A stretch of DNA of 64,000 bases from Tetragonia tetragonoides (GCA_038025085.1 CM076150.1:808501-872500); one strand, 5' to 3'; shown: positions 1-15,100, counted from the first letter of the stretch. Notes: generated by a model from the letters alone, not told the origin. A program made the numbers and translations.

Positions 1-100
1 CTCCGCCTATGGTGGCGCAGGACTCTACCTAAGCCTTGTCGTTATTGTGTGATAGTAATGTGCGGCGCATCCTGAAATACAAATCTTAATTTTGTTGCAG

Positions 101-3100
101 ATGCTGGGATACTTCCAACATTTTAAGCTGGCCATTCACTGCCAGTCACTTCCATTCTGGCTGGTATGCTCAAGTTAACTTGTAAATTAAGTGGCATCTT
201 GAATCACAAAGAGCTAATGTTGTCCTTGATATGGTAGGCATTGATGAGAGATCTGCTGTCAAAGCCAAAATCTGCTGTAGCAACGGTAGATGCTACAGAA
301 AACAGTTCAGGTAGTTCTGGACAGGCTGATAACGAGAAGAGGAGGTTCTTAGTTTTGATAAATGATGACTTTTGTGGTGCTATTCTGGATACATCTTTCA
401 AGCGCCTCCTAAGAAAAGAAAAACTTCTTCATGAGACGGCACTTGTTGGGCCCTTGGAGCTGTGGAGTGATGATTTTGAGGGCAAAGGAGAATTCAGTCA
501 GTACCGACCTAGACTGGTATGCTAATAGTTAATTGTATGATTTTGACTCTTAACAGTCTAACATATCCTTTAGGTTGTAGCGAAAATGGTTGATTACATG
601 TTTCTACAACCACCACACCAACCACCCAGTATAATCCCACCTCTTGCGAGGTGTGGGGATGTCCCATTTTCCGCACCCTTTCATCTGATTAGTGGAGCTA
701 GCGGAATGGATGTTTCTGGAAGACCAACAAAAAGCTTTCTCAAAGGATCTGAAATATTTAGAGAAATATAGGGCTAATATTAATACTAGATGTAGTATTT
801 ATAATTTGACAATTAGAAATGGTAGTTGGGGAAGGAGGGGGAGGAATTAGATGTTTTTAATTGTAAGTGCTATAGGATATTGAACTAGTTTCTTATCAAT
901 ATCTGGTGTCCCGGCATGTTTTGTTACTGCCTTGGTTTTTCCCTTTTCATACTGTTCCTGTAATTTTATTCTGTTTATGCATCTCTGTTTATCAGATGGA
1001 GCTGATTCGGTTTGTTTCCAGCCACAAGCCTATGGTTGCTGCTATGAGAGTGTGTGAGAGAATCACCATCGTTATTAATGGCCTATCATCCTCATCAGTA
1101 CCAGCTCAGGTATGCTATAAAACTATGCAAAAAGATTGGTAACTTAATGATTTTCGTTTTTTGAGTCTGTTTGCAGAAAGGACATCTTATTCCCATGTAC
1201 ATTCTTTTTCTATATTCAAACTATCCTGGAAGCCCAAAAAACGTGGATTATAGCCTTCGTTTTCGGCTTCCCGGGACCCGGGTGTGTCATTTTTTTCCCG
1301 AACTTCTCCGGAGGGTCTACCGTGACCCATAAAGAACCCTCGGTGCCCGGAGAGGGTCATTCGTATCCCCAAACTTTGATATCACCCATGCCTTTGGTGT
1401 TCCGACTCTTACATCAGTGTCCAGTAAAACGCCCTTCCAAGCCTATCTGGGACCGAAAAAGAGATCCCAACGGCCTCCCATGTCCTCTAGGGGTGTTCCG
1501 TGCGATGTGTTGCGAAAATATCCACCTTGTTCCGGGAGCCCAAAAAACGTGGATTATAGCCTTCGTTTTCAGCTTTCTAGCGCCCGGGTTTTATTTTTGC
1601 CCAAACGATTCCGGGGGGTCTATCATGACCCTAGAGGACCATCGGTGCCCCAGAAGGGTCATTCGGATCCCCGAGTTGTTCTAGCTCTAACACCGGTGTC
1701 CCGTAAAACGCCCTTCCAAGCTAATAAGGACCGCTAAGCAACCCCAAAGGCCTCCCATGTCCCCTAGAGGTGTTTCGTGCTACGTGGTGCGAAAATACCC
1801 ACCTTCGTTGGGGGGCATCCCGGAAGCCCAAAAAACGTGGATTATAGCCTTCGTTTTCGGTTTCCCGGGGCTCGAGTCTCATTTTTGCCCAAACTTCTCT
1901 TTGGTGTCAACCATGACCCTGGAGGAGCCTCCGTGTCCCGGAAGGGTCATTCGGATCCCTGAACTTTGATATCACTCATGCCTTTGGTGCTCGGACTCTT
2001 CCATCACTGTCCCGTATAATGCCCTTCCAAGCCTATCAGGACCGGATAAGCAACCCCAAGGGCCTCCCATGTCCCCTAGGAGTGTTCTGTGCGATGTGGT
2101 ACGAAAATATCCACCTTTATTCCGGCACCGCTCGGAAGCCCAAAAAACGTGGATTATAGCCTTCGTTTTCGGCTTTCCGGGGCCCAGGTGTCATTTTTAA
2201 CCAAACCATTCCGGATGGTCTATCATGACCCTAGAGGACCCTCGGTGCCCCGAGAGAGTCATTTGGATCCCCGCATTACCCATGCCTTTGTTGTTTTGAC
2301 TTTTACACCAGTTTGCCGTAAAACGCCCTCCAAAGCCTGTCAGAACCGGACAAGTGACTCCAAGGGCCTCTCATGTCCCTAGGGGTGTTACGTGCGATGT
2401 GGTGCGAAAATATCCACCTTCGTTCCGGGGCCTTCCAGAAGCCCAAACAACGTGGATTATAGCCTTCGTTTTCGGCTTCCCGGGCTCGAGTATCATTTTT
2501 GCCCAAACTTCTCCGGAGGGTCTACTATGACCCTAGAGGACCCTCGGTGCCCGGGGAGCATCACTCGGATCCTCGAACTTTGATATCACCTATGCCTTTG
2601 GTGTTCCGACTCTTACATCAGTGTCTCGTAAAAAAGCCCTTCCAAGCCTATCAGGGACCGGATAAAGGATCCAACAGCCTCCCATGCCCCTTAGGTGTGT
2701 TCCGCGCTATGTGGTGCGAAAATATCCACCTACGTTCCTGTGCCTTCCGGAGGCCCAAAAACGTAGATTATAGCCTTTGTTTTCAGCTTCCCGGGGCTCT
2801 GAGTGTCATTTTTGCCCAAACTTTTTTGGGGGGTCTACCATGACCCTAGAGGACCGTTTGTTCCCCGGGTGGGTCATTCGGATCCCCGAGTTTCAAAATC
2901 ACCCATGTCTCTGGTTTTCCGACTCTTACATCAGTGTCCCGTAAAACGCCCTTCCAACCCTATAAGGACCGGATAAGCGACCCCAAGGGCCTCCCGTGTC
3001 CCCTAGGAGTGTTCCGTTCGATGTCGTGCGAGAATATCCAGCTTCGTTACGGGCCTTCCGGAAGCCCAAAAACGTGGATTTTGGCCTTCGTTTTCGGCTT

Positions 3101-6100
3101 CTCCCGGAGCCCTGGTGTCTTTTTTGCCCAAAATATACCGGAGGGTCTATCGTGACCCTAGAGGACCCTCGGTGCCTCGAGAGGATCATTCGGATCCCCG
3201 AACTTTGATATCACCCATGCCTTTGTTGTTTTGACTCTTACACTAGTGTGGCGTAAAACGCCTTTCAAAGCCTATCAACACCGGGTAAGCGACTCCAAAG
3301 GCCTCTGTCCCCTAGGGGTGTTTCGTGTGATGTGGTGCGAAAATAGCCACCTTCGGTCCGGGCCTCCCGGAAGCCCAAAAAATGTGGATTTATAGCCTTT
3401 GTTTTCGACTTCCTGGCCCGGGTGTCATTTTTAACCAAACTATTCCGGAGGGTCTATCAAGATCCTAGAGAACCCTCGTTGCCTAGAGAGGGTCATTTGG
3501 ATCCCCGAACTTTAATATTACCCATTCCTTTCTTGTTTGACTTTTACACCAGTTTGACGTAAAACGCCCTTCAAAGCCTATCAGAACCGGATACACGACT
3601 CCAAGGGCCTCTCATGTCCCTACGGGTGTTTCGTGCGATGTGGTGCGAAAATATCCACCTTCGTTCCGGTGCCTCCCGGAAGCCCAAACGTGTATTAGCC
3701 TTGGTTTTCGGCTTCCTAGGGCTCGAGTATCATTTTTGCCCAAACTTCTCCGGAGGGTCTACTATGACCTTAGAGGACCCTCAGTGCCCCGGGAGCATCA
3801 CTCGGATCCTCGAACTTTGATATCACCTATGCCTTTGTTGTTCCGACTCTTACAGTAATGTCCCGTAAAACGCCCATGCAATCCTATCTAGGACCAGATA
3901 AGGGAACCCCGGGCCTTCCATGTCCACTAGGGGTGTTCCGTGCGATGTGGTGCGAAAATATCCATCTTCGTTACGCGGTCTCCCAGAAGCCCACAAAACG
4001 TGCATTATGCCTTCGTTTTCGGCTTCATGGGGCCTGGTTGTCATTTTTGCCCAAGCTCTTTTGGATGGTCTATCATGACCCTAGAGGACCCTCGGTGACC
4101 AGGGAGGGCATTCGGATCCCCGAACTTTGATATCACCGAAAGTTGTTCTAGCTCTTACACCACTGTGTCGTAAAACGCCCTTCCAAGCCTATCCGGATAA
4201 GCGACCCCAAGGGCCTCTAATGTCCCCTAGGGGTGTTCCGTGCGTTGTGGTGCGAAAATATCCGCCTACGTTCGCGGGCCTTTGGAAGCCCAAAAAACTA
4301 TTCCAGAGGGACTATCATGACCCTAGGAGTGTTTCGTGCTATGTGGTGCGAAAATACCCACCTTCGTTCGCGGCCTCCTGGGAGCCCAAAAGACGTGGAT
4401 TATAGCCTTCGTTTTCGGCTTCCCAGGGCCCGGGTTTTTTTTTTCGCCCAAACTATTCCGAGGGTCTATCATGACCCTAGAGGACCATCGGTCCCCGGGA
4501 AGGTCATTCGGATCCCCAAACTTTAATATACCGATGCCTTTGTTGCTCTAGCTCTTACACCGGTGTCTTGTAAAACCCCATTCCAAGCTAATCAGGACCG
4601 GCTAAGCGACCCCAAGGGCCTCCCATGTCCCCTAGGGGTGTTTCGTGCTATGTGGTGCGAAAATATCCACCTTCGTTCGGGGGCTTCTCGGAAGCCCAAT
4701 TAAACGTGGATTATAGCCTTCGTTTTCGGCTTCTTGGGGCTCGAGTGTCATTTTTTCCCAAACTTCTCAGGGGGGGTCTACCATGACCCTTGGTGCCCCG
4801 GGAGGGTCATTCGGATCCCCGATCGTTGATATCACCCGACTCTTACATCAGTGTCTCGTAAAACGCCTTCCAAGCCTATCAGGGACCGGATAAGGCCGCC
4901 AAGATCCTCCCACGCCCCATAGGGGTGTTCCGCGTGATGCGGTGCAAAAATCTCCACCTTCGCTCCTGTGCCTCCCGGAAGCCGAAAATTGTTGATTTAT
5001 AGCCTTCGTTTTCGGCTTCCCTGGCCCGGGTGTATTTTTTCCCAAACTTATCTGGGGGGTCTACCGTAACCCATAGAGAACCCTCGGTGCCCCGGGAAGG
5101 TCATTCGTATCCCCGAACTTTGATATCACCCATGCATGTGGTGTTCCAACTCTTACATCAGTGTCCCGTAAAACACCCAGCCAAGCTATCAGGGACCAGA
5201 TAAGAGACCCCAAGGGCCTTCCATGTCCTCTAGGGGTGTTTCGTGCGATGTGTCGCGAAAATATCCACCTTCGTTCCGAAGCCTCCCGGAAGCCCAAAAT
5301 ACGTGGATTATATAGCCTTTGTTTTCGGCTTCCAAGGGCTCGAGTGTCATTTGTGCCCAAACTTCTCTGTGGTGTCTACCATGACCCTGGAGGACCCTCT
5401 GTGTCCCGAGAGGGTCATTCGAATCCCTGAACTTTTATATCACCCATGTCTTTGATGTTCGGACTCTTACATCTGTGTCCCGCAAAACGCCCTTCCAAGC
5501 CTATCAGAAACGGATAAGCGACCCCAAGGGCCTCCCATGTCCCCTAGGAGTTTTCTGTGCGATGTGGTACGAAAATATCCATCTTCATCCCGGGGCCTCT
5601 TGGAAGCCCAAAAAAAGTGAATTATATAGCCTCCGTTTTCGGCTTCCCGGGGCCCGGGTGTCATTTCTAACCAAACTATTCCGGAGGGTCTATCATGATC
5701 TTAGAGAACCATCGGTGCCCCGAGAGGGTCATTCGGATTCGCGAACTTTGATATCACCCATGTCTTTGTTATTCTGGCTCTTACACCGGTGTGGCGTAAA
5801 GCAAGCCTATCAGGACCGGATAAGCGACTCCAATGGCATGTCATGTCCCCTAGGAGTGTTTCCTGCGATGTGGTGCGAAAATATCCGCCTTCGGTCCGGC
5901 CCTTCCGGAAGGCTAAACAACGTGGATTATAGCCTTCGTTTTCGGCTTCCTGGGGCTCGAGTGTCATTTTTGCCCAATCTTCTCTGGAGGGTCTATTATG
6001 GCCCTAGAGGACCCTCGGTGCCCCGGGAGCATCACTCGGATCCCCGAACTTTAATATACCTATGCCTTTGGTGTTCCGACTCTTACAACAGTGTCACGTA

Positions 6101-9100
6101 AAACGCCCATGCAAGTCTATCTGCGACCGGATAAGGGACCCCAAGGGTCTCCCATGTCCCCTAAGGATGTTCCGTGCGATGTGGAGCGAAAATATCCATC
6201 TTCATTCCGTGGTCTCTCGAAAGCCCAAAAAACATGGATTATGCCTTCGTTTCCGGCTTCATGGGGCTCGGTTGTCAATTTTGCCCAAACTCTATCGGGT
6301 GGTCTATCATGACCCTAGAGGACCCTCGGTGACCACGGAGGGCATTTGGATCCCCGAACTTTGATATCACCAGTGCCTTTGTTGTTCCAGCTCTTACTCC
6401 ACTGTGCCGTAAGACGCACTTCCAAGCCTATCTGGATAAGCGACCCCAAGGGCCTCTAATGCCCCCAAGGGGTGTTTCTTGCGATGTGTTGTGAAAATGT
6501 CCACCTTGTTCGGGGCCTCCCAGAAGCCCAAAATACGTGGGTTATAGCCTTCTTTTTCGGCTTCCCATGGCTCGGGTTTTATTTTTTCTTAAACTATTCC
6601 GGGGGGGTCTATCATGACACTAGAGGACAATCGGTGCCCCTGGAGGGTCATCCCCGAATTTTGATATCACCCATGCCTTTGTTGTTCTAGCCCTCCCAGT
6701 GTCCCGTAAAACGCCCTTCGAAGCTAATCTGAGCGACCCCTAAGGCCTCCCATGTCCCCTAGTGATGTTTTGTGCTATGTGGTGCGAAAATACCCACCTT
6801 CGTTGGGGGGCCGCCTGAACCCCAAAAAAACGTGGATTATAGCCTTTGTTTTCAGCCTCCCGCGGCTTCTCCGGGGGGTCTACCATGACCCTAGAAGACC
6901 CTTGGTACCCCGGAAGGGTCATTCGAATCCCCTAACTTTGGTATCACTCATTCCTCTGGTGTTCCGACTCTTACATCAGTGTCCCATAAAACGCTCTTCC
7001 AAGCCTATGAGGGACCGGATAAAGGCCCTAAGAGCCTCCCTTGCCCCTAAGGGTGTTCTGCGTGATGTGGTGCGAAAATATCCACCTTCGTTCCCTGGCC
7101 TCCCGTAAGCCCAAAAAAGTGGATTATAGCCTTCGTTTTCGGCTTCCCAGAGCTCTACTATCATTTTTGCCCAAACTTCTCTGTGGTGTCTACCATGACC
7201 CTGGAGGACCCTTCGTGTTCCGGGAGGGTCATTCGGATCCCTGAACTTTATTATCACCCATGCCTTTGGTGTTCGGACTCTTGCATCAGTGTCCCGTAGA
7301 ACACCCTTCCAAGCCTATCAGGACCGGATAAGCGACCCCAAGTGCCTCCTATGTCCCCTAGGAGTGTTCCGTGCGATGTGGTGCGAAAATATCCACCTTC
7401 GTTCAGGGGCCTCCCGGAAGCAAAAAAACGTGGATTAGCCTTTGTTTTCGGCTTCCTGGGGCTCGAGTGTCATTTTTTCACAAACTTCTCCAGAGGGTCT
7501 ATCATGACCCTAGAGGACCCTCGGTACCCCGAGAGGGTCATTCGGATCCCCGAACTTTGATATCACCCATGCCTTTGTTGTTTTGATTTTTACACTAGTG
7601 TGCCGTAAAATGCCCTTCAAAGCCTATCAGAACCGGATAAGCGGTTCCAAGTGTCTCTCATGTCCCTAGGGGTGTTTCGTGTGATGTGGTGCAAAAATAT
7701 CCACCTTCGTTCCGGGCCTCCTAGAAGCCTAAAAAACGTGGATTATGGCCTTCGTTTTCAGCTTCCTGGGCTCGAGTGTAATTTTTGTTTCAAACTTCTC
7801 CGGAGGGTCTATTATGACCCTAGAGGACCCTCAGTGCCCCGAGAGCATTACTCGGATCCCCGAACTTTATTATTATCTATGCCTTTCGTGTTCTGACTCT
7901 TACAGTAGTGTCCCGTAAAACGCTCATGCAAGCCTATCAGGGGCCTCCCGTGCCCCTTAAGGGTGTTCTGCGCTATGTGGTGCAAAAAAATCCACCCTCG
8001 TTCCTGTGCCTTTCGAAGCCCGAAAAACGTGGATTATAGCCTTCGTTTTCGTCTTCCCAGGGCTCGAGTGTCATTTTTGCCCAAACTTATTTAGGGGTCT
8101 ACCATGACCCTAGAGCACCCTCTGTGCCCCGGGTGGGTCATTCGGATCCTTGAACTTTGATATCACCCATGCCTTTGGTGTTCTGACTCTTACATCAGTG
8201 TCCCGTAAAACACCCTTCTAAGCCTATCTGGAGAGGATAAGCGACCCCAAGGGCCTCCCATGTCCTCTAGGGGTGTTCGTGCGATGTGTTGCGAAAATAT
8301 CCATCGTTATTAATGGCCTATCGTCCTCATCAGTACCAGCTCAGGTATTTTTATGCTATAAAACTATACAAAAAGATTGTTAACTTAATGATTTTTATTT
8401 TTTGACTCTGTTTGCAGAAAGGACATCTTATTCTCTAATGTACATTCTTTTTCTATATTCAAACTATCCCGAAAGCCCAAAAACGTGTATTATATCTTTC
8501 GTTTTCGGCTTCCCGGGGCCCGGGTGTCATTTTTTTTTCAAACCGCGTGACCCATAAAGAACCCTCGATGCCCCGGGAGGATCACTCGTATCCCCGAACT
8601 TTGATATCACCCATGCCTTTGGTGTTGCGACGTTTACATCAGTGTCCCGTAAAACGCCCTCCAAGCCTATCAGATAAGAGACCCCAAGGGCCTCCCATGT
8701 CCTCCAGGGGTGTTCCGTGCGATGTGTTGCGAAAATATCCACCTTCGTTCCAAGACCTCCCGGAAGCCCAAAAAAGGTGGATTATAGCCTTCGTTTTCGG
8801 CTTTCCAGGGCCTGGGTTTTATTTTTGCCCAAACTATTCCTGGGGTTCTATCATGACCCTAGAGGACCATCGATGCCCATCGGTGCCCCGGAAGGGTCAT
8901 TCGGATCCCCGAACTTTGAAATCACCCATGCCTTTGTTGTTCTAGCTCTTACACCGGTGTCCCGTAAAACGCTCTTCCAAGCTAATCAGGACCAACTAAG
9001 CTACCCCAAAGGCCTCCCGTGTCCCCTAGGGGTGTTTCGTGCTACGTGGTGCAAAAATACAAACCTTCATTAGGGGGCCTCCCGGAATCAAAAAACGTGG

Positions 9101-12100
9101 ATTATAGCCTTCGTTTTCGGCTTCCCGGGGCTCGAGTGTCATTTGTGCCCAAACTTCTCACTGGTGTCTACAATGACTGTGGATGACCCTCCGTGTCCCG
9201 GGAGGGTCATTCAGATCCCTGAACTTTGATATAACCCATGCCTTTGATGTTCGGACTCTTACATCAGTGTCCCGTAAAACGCCCTTCCAAATTTATCAGG
9301 ACCGGATAAGCAACCCCAAGGGCCTCCCATGTCCCTTAGGAGTTTTTTGTGCGATGTGGTGCGAAAATATCCACCTTCGTCCCGGGGCCTTTTGGAAGTC
9401 CAAAAACATGGATTATATATAGCCTTCGTTTTCGACTTCCCGAGGCCCGGGTGTCATTTTTAACCAAACTTTTCCGGATTGTCCATCATGACCTTAGAGG
9501 ACCCTCGGTGCCCCGAGAGGGTCATTCGGATCCGCGAACTTTGATATCACCCATGCCTTTGTTGTTCTTGCTCTTACACCAGTGTGGCATAAAGCGCCCT
9601 TGAAACTGAGAACCGGATAAGCGACTCCAAAGGCCTCTCATGTCCCCTAGGGGTGATTCGTGCAATGTAGTGCGGAAATATCCGCCTTAAGTCCGGCCCT
9701 CCTGGAAGGGCAAAAAACGTAGATTATAGCCTTCGTTTTCGGCTTCCCAGGCTCTGAGTGTCATTTCTGCCCAAACTTCTCTGGAGGGTCTACTATGACC
9801 CTAGAGGACCCTCGGTGCCCCGGGAGCATCACTCGGATCCCCGAACTTCAATATTACCTATGCCTTTGGTGTTCCGAGTCCGACTCTTACAGCAGTGTCT
9901 GGTAAAACGCCCATGCAAGCCTATCTGGGACCGGATAAGGGAACCCAATGACCTCCCATGTCTCCTAGGGGTGTTCCGTGCGATGTGGTGCGAAAATATC
10001 CATCTTCGCTCCACGGTCTCCCTGAAGCCCAAAGAACGTGGATTATGCCTTCGTTTTCGGCTTCCTGGGGCCTGTTGTCATTTTTGCCCAAACTCTTTCG
10101 AGTGGTCTATCATGACCCTAGAGGACCCTTGGTGCCCCACGAGGGTCATTCGGATCCCCGAACTTTGATATCACCCATGCCTTTGGTCTTCCGACTCTTA
10201 CATCTGTGTCTCGTAAAACGCCCTTCCAAGCCTATCAGGGACCGGATAAAGGCCCCAAGTGCCTCCCATGCCCCCTAGGGGTGTTCGCATGATGTGGTGC
10301 TAAAATATCTACCTTTGTTCCTTGGGCTCCCGTAAGCCCAATAAAGTGGATTATAACCTTCGTTTTCGGCTTCCCAGGCCTCAATGTCATTTTTGCCCAA
10401 ACTTCTATGTGGTGTCTACCATGATCCTGGAGGACCCTCCGTGTCCCGGAAGGTTCATTCGGATCCCTGAACTTTGATATCATCCATGCATTTAGTGTTC
10501 AAACTCTTACATCAGTATCCCGTAAAACGCCCTTCCAAGCCTATCAGGACCGGATAAGCGACTCCAAGTGCCTCCCATGTCCCCTAGGAGTGCTCTTTGC
10601 GATGTGGTGCGAAAATATCCAACTTTGTTCCCGGGCCTTTCAGAAGCCTGAAAACGTGGATTATAGCCTTCTATTTCGGCTTTCCGGGCCCAGGTGTCAT
10701 TTTCAACCAAACTATTCTTGGGGGTCTATCATGACCCTGGAGGATTCTCGGTGGCCCGAGAGGATCATTCGGCTCCCCGAACTTTGATATAACCCATGCC
10801 TTTATTGTTTTGACTTTTACACCAGTTTGACGTGAAACGCCCTTTAAAGCCTATCAGAACCGGATAAGCGACTCCAAGGGCCTCTCATGTCCCTAGGGGT
10901 GTTTCGTGCGATGTGGTGCAAAAATATCCACCTTCGTTCCGGGGCCACCCAGAACCCCAAACAACGTGGATTGGCCTTCGTTTTCGGCTTCCCGGGGCTC
11001 GAGTATCATTTTGGCCCGAGGAGGGTCTACTATTACCCTAGAGGATCCTCAGTGCCCCGGGAGCATCACAGGGATCCTCGAACTTTGATATCACCTATGC
11101 CTTTTTCAACTCTTACATCAGTGTCCCTTAAAACGCCTTTCCAAGCCTATCAGGTACCGGATAAAGGCCCCAAGAGCCTCCCTTGCCCCTTAGGGGTGTT
11201 CCACCCTATGTGGTGCGAAAATGTCCACCTTCGTTTCTGGGCCTCCCGGAAGCCAAAAAACGTGGATTATAGCCTTCGTTTTCGGCTCCCCGGAGCTCGA
11301 GTGTCATTTTCGCCCAAACTTCTTTGGGGGGTCTACCATATTCCTTGAGGACCCTCTGTGCCCGGGAGGGTCATTCGGATCCCTGAACTTTATTATCACC
11401 CATGCCTTTGTTGTTCGGACTCTTACATCAATGTCCCGTAACAAATGCCCTTCCAAGCCTATCAGGACCGGATAAGCGACCCCAAGGGCCCGGGTGTCAT
11501 TTTTAACAAACTATTCTGAAGGGTCTATCATGACCCTAGAGGACCTCCGGTGCCCCGATAGGGTCCTTCGGATTCCCAAAGTTTGATATTACCCATGCCT
11601 TTGTTGTTTTGACTTTTACACCAAGTTGTCGTAAAACGCCCTTCAAAGCCTATCAAGATTGGATACGCGACTCCAAAGGCCTCTCATGTCCCCTAGAGGT
11701 GTTTCGTGCGATTTAGTGTGAAAATATCCGCCTTCGTTCAAGGCATCCCGAAAGCTCAAAAAACGTGGTTTATGGCCTTCGTTTTCGGCTTCCCGGGGCT
11801 CTGAGTGTCATTTTTGCCCGAACTTTTCCGGAGGGTCTACTCTGACCCTAGAGGACCCTAGGTGCCCCGGGAGCATCACTCGGATCCCCAAACTTTAATA
11901 TTACTTATGCCTTTGGTGTTCCGACTCTTACAGCAGTTTCTCGTAAAACCCCCATGCAAGTCTATCAGGGACCGGATAAGGGACCCCGGAGGCCTCCGAT
12001 GTCCCCTAGTGGTGTTCCGTGCGATGTGGTGCGAAAATATCCATCTTCGTTCTGGGGTCTCCAGAGGCCCAGAAAACGTGGATGTCATTTTTGCCCAAAC

Positions 12101-15100
12101 TCTTTCGGGGGGTTTATCATGACCCTAGAGGACCCTCGATGACCAGGGAAGGCATTCGGATCCCCGAACTTTGATATCACCCATTCCTTTTTATTTCCCG
12201 CTCTTACACCACTATGCCGTAAAACGCCCTTTCAAGCCTATCAGGACCTGATAAGCAATCGTAAGGGCCTCCAATGTCCCCTAGGGGTGTTCCGTGCGAT
12301 GTATTGCGAAAATATCCAACATTTCGGAAGCCCAAAAAACGTGGATTATAGCCTTCGGTTTCGGCTTCCAGAGACGGGTTTTATTTTTGCCCAAACTATT
12401 CTGGGGGTCTATCATGACCCTTGACTCTTGAGGACCATCGGTGCCCTGGCTGGGTCATTCGGATCCCTGGACTTTAATATTACCCATGCCTTTGTTGTTC
12501 TTGCTCTTACACCGATGTCCTCTAAAACGCCCTTCTAAGCTCTTCAGGACCGCCTAAGCGACCCCAAGGGCCTCCCATGTCCCCTAGGGGTGTTTCGTGC
12601 TATGTGGTGCGAAAATACCCAACTTCGTTCCGGGACCTCCCGGAAGGCCAAAAAAAACGTGGACTTATAGCCATCGTTTTTGGCTTCCCACGGCTCAACT
12701 GTCATTTTTTACCAAACATCTCCGGGGGTTCTACCATGACCCTAGAGGATCCTCGGTGCCCCGGGAGTGTCATTCGGATCCCCGAACTTTGATATCACCC
12801 AACTCTTACGTCAGGTAAAACGCCTCCTATCAAGCACCGGATAAAGGCGCCAAGTGCCTCCAATGCCCCCTAGGGGTGTTCCGCGTGATGTAGTGCGAAA
12901 ATATCCACCTTCGTTCCTTGGCCTCCCGGAAACCCAAAAACGTGGATTATAGCCTTCGTTTTCAGCTTCCCGGGGCCCGGGTGTCAGTTTTACCCAAACT
13001 TATCCGGGGGTCTACCGCGACCCATAGAGAACCCTCGGTGCCCCGGGAGGGTCATTTGTATCCCCGAACTTTGATATCACCCATGCCTTTGGTGTTCTGA
13101 CTCTTACATCAGTGTCCTGTAAAACGCCCTTCCAAGCTATCAAGGACCGGATAAGAGACCCCACCCAAGGGCCTCCCATGTCCTCTAAGGATGTTCCGTG
13201 CGATGTATTCCTAAAATGGATAATAGGCTAGCCTTCGTTTTCGGCTTAGTTTTCCTAAAATGGATAATAGGCTAAAATGGATAATACGCCGTTCCCGGAA
13301 GCCCAAAAAACGTGGATTATAGCCTAGTTTTCGGCTTCCCGGGGCCGGGTGTCATTTTTTACCAAACTTATCCGGGGGTCTACCATGACCCATAGAGAAT
13401 CCTCGGTGAGTCGGTGCCCCGTGAGGGTCATTCGTTTCCCCGAACTTTGATATCACCCATGCCTTTGGTGTTCCGACTCTTTCATCAGTGTCCCGTAAAA
13501 CGCCCTTCTAAGTTATCAGGGACCGGATAAGAGACCCCAAGGGTCTCCCATGTCCTCTAGGGGTGTTCTGTGTGATGTGTTGCGAAAATATCTACCTTCG
13601 TTCCGAGGCCTCTTGGAAGCTTAAAAAACGTGGATTATAGCCTTCGTTTTCGGCTTCCCGGGCCCGGGTGTCGTTTTTGCCCAAACTATTCCGGAGGGTC
13701 TATCGTGACCCTAGAGGACCCTCGGTGCGTCGAGAGGGCCATTCGGATCCCCGAACTTTGATATCACTCATGCCTTTGTTGTATTGACTCTTACACCAGG
13801 GTGGCGTAAAAAGCCCTTCAAAGCCTATCAGGACCGGATAAGCGACTCCAAGGGCCTCTCATGTCCCCTAGGGATGTTTCATGCGATGTTGGGCGAAAAT
13901 ATCCATCTTCGTTCCGGGCCTTCCGGAAGCCCTAAAAACGTGGATTATAGACTTCGTTTTCGGCTTCCCGGGGCTCGAGTGTCATTTTGGGCCAAACTTT
14001 CTCTTGAGGGTCTACTATGAACCTAGAGAACCCTCGGTGCCTCGGGAGCATCACTCGGATCCCCGAACTTTAATATTACCTATGCTTTTGGTGTTCCGAC
14101 TCTTACAGCAGTGTCCCGTAAAACGCCCATCCTAGCATATCAGGGACCAGATAAGGGAACCCATGGGCCTCCCATCTCCCCTAGGGGTGTTCCGTGCGAT
14201 GTGGTGCGAAAATATCTATCTTCGTTCCGAGGTCTCTCAGAAAACGTAGATTATAGCCTTCGTTTTTGGCTTCCCGTGGCCTGGGTGTCATTTTTGCCCA
14301 AACTCTTTCGGGGGGTCTATCATGACCCTAGAGAACCCTCAGAGGGCATTCGGATCCCCGAACTTTGATATCACCCATGTCTTTGTTGTTCGAGCTCTTA
14401 CACAACTTTGTCGTAAATCGCCTTCCAAGCATATCAGGACTTGATAAGCGACCCTAAGGGCCTCTAATGTCCCTTAGGGGTGTTTCATGCGATGTGGTGC
14501 GAAAATGTCCACCTTCGTTTGAGGGCCTCCCGCAAGCCCAAAAAACGTGGATAAATAAGGCTTCGTTTTCGGCTTCCCCGGGCTCCACTGTCATTTTTGC
14601 GCAAACTTCTCTGAGGTGTCTAACATGACCCTGGAGGACCCTTCCATGTCCCAGGAGGGTCATTCGGATCCCTGAACTTTATTATCACCCACGCCTTTGG
14701 TGTTCGGACTCTTACATCAGTGTCCCGTAAAACACCCTTCCAAGCCTATCAGGACCGGATAAGAGACCCCAAGGGCCTCCCATGTCCTCTAGGGGTGTTC
14801 CGTGTGATGTGTTGCGAAAATATCCACCTTCCTTTCAGGGCCTCCCGGAAGCCCAAAAAACGTGGTTTATAGCCTTCGTTTTCGGCTTCCCGGGGCTCAA
14901 GTATCATTTTTGCCCAAACTTCTCCGGAGGGTCTACTATGACCCTAAACGACCCTTGGTGCCCCGGGAGCATCACTCGGATCCCTGAACTTTGATATTAT
15001 CTATGATTTTGGTGTTTTGACTCTTACAGTAGTGTCCTGTAAAATGGCCATGCAAGCCTATCAGGGACCGAATAAGGGACCCCAGGAGCCTCCCATGCCC

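Noticed and set aside
1144..1200. 'tttgcagaaaggacatc' as an additional HASTY exon start
   Set aside because: It looks like an acceptor, but the sequence after it does not match the HASTY protein and runs into satellite. The exon at 16162 continues the protein in the right phase.
5475..6101. Long open frame (208 codons) in the satellite, and similar ones elsewhere such as the 227-codon frame at 58761-59444 (minus)
   Set aside because: The unit is poor in stops and close to 3x103 nt, so frames stay open by chance over one or two monomers. The frame drifts from monomer to monomer, all three forward frames are open at places, there is no common start or end, and the main array lies inside a HASTY intron.
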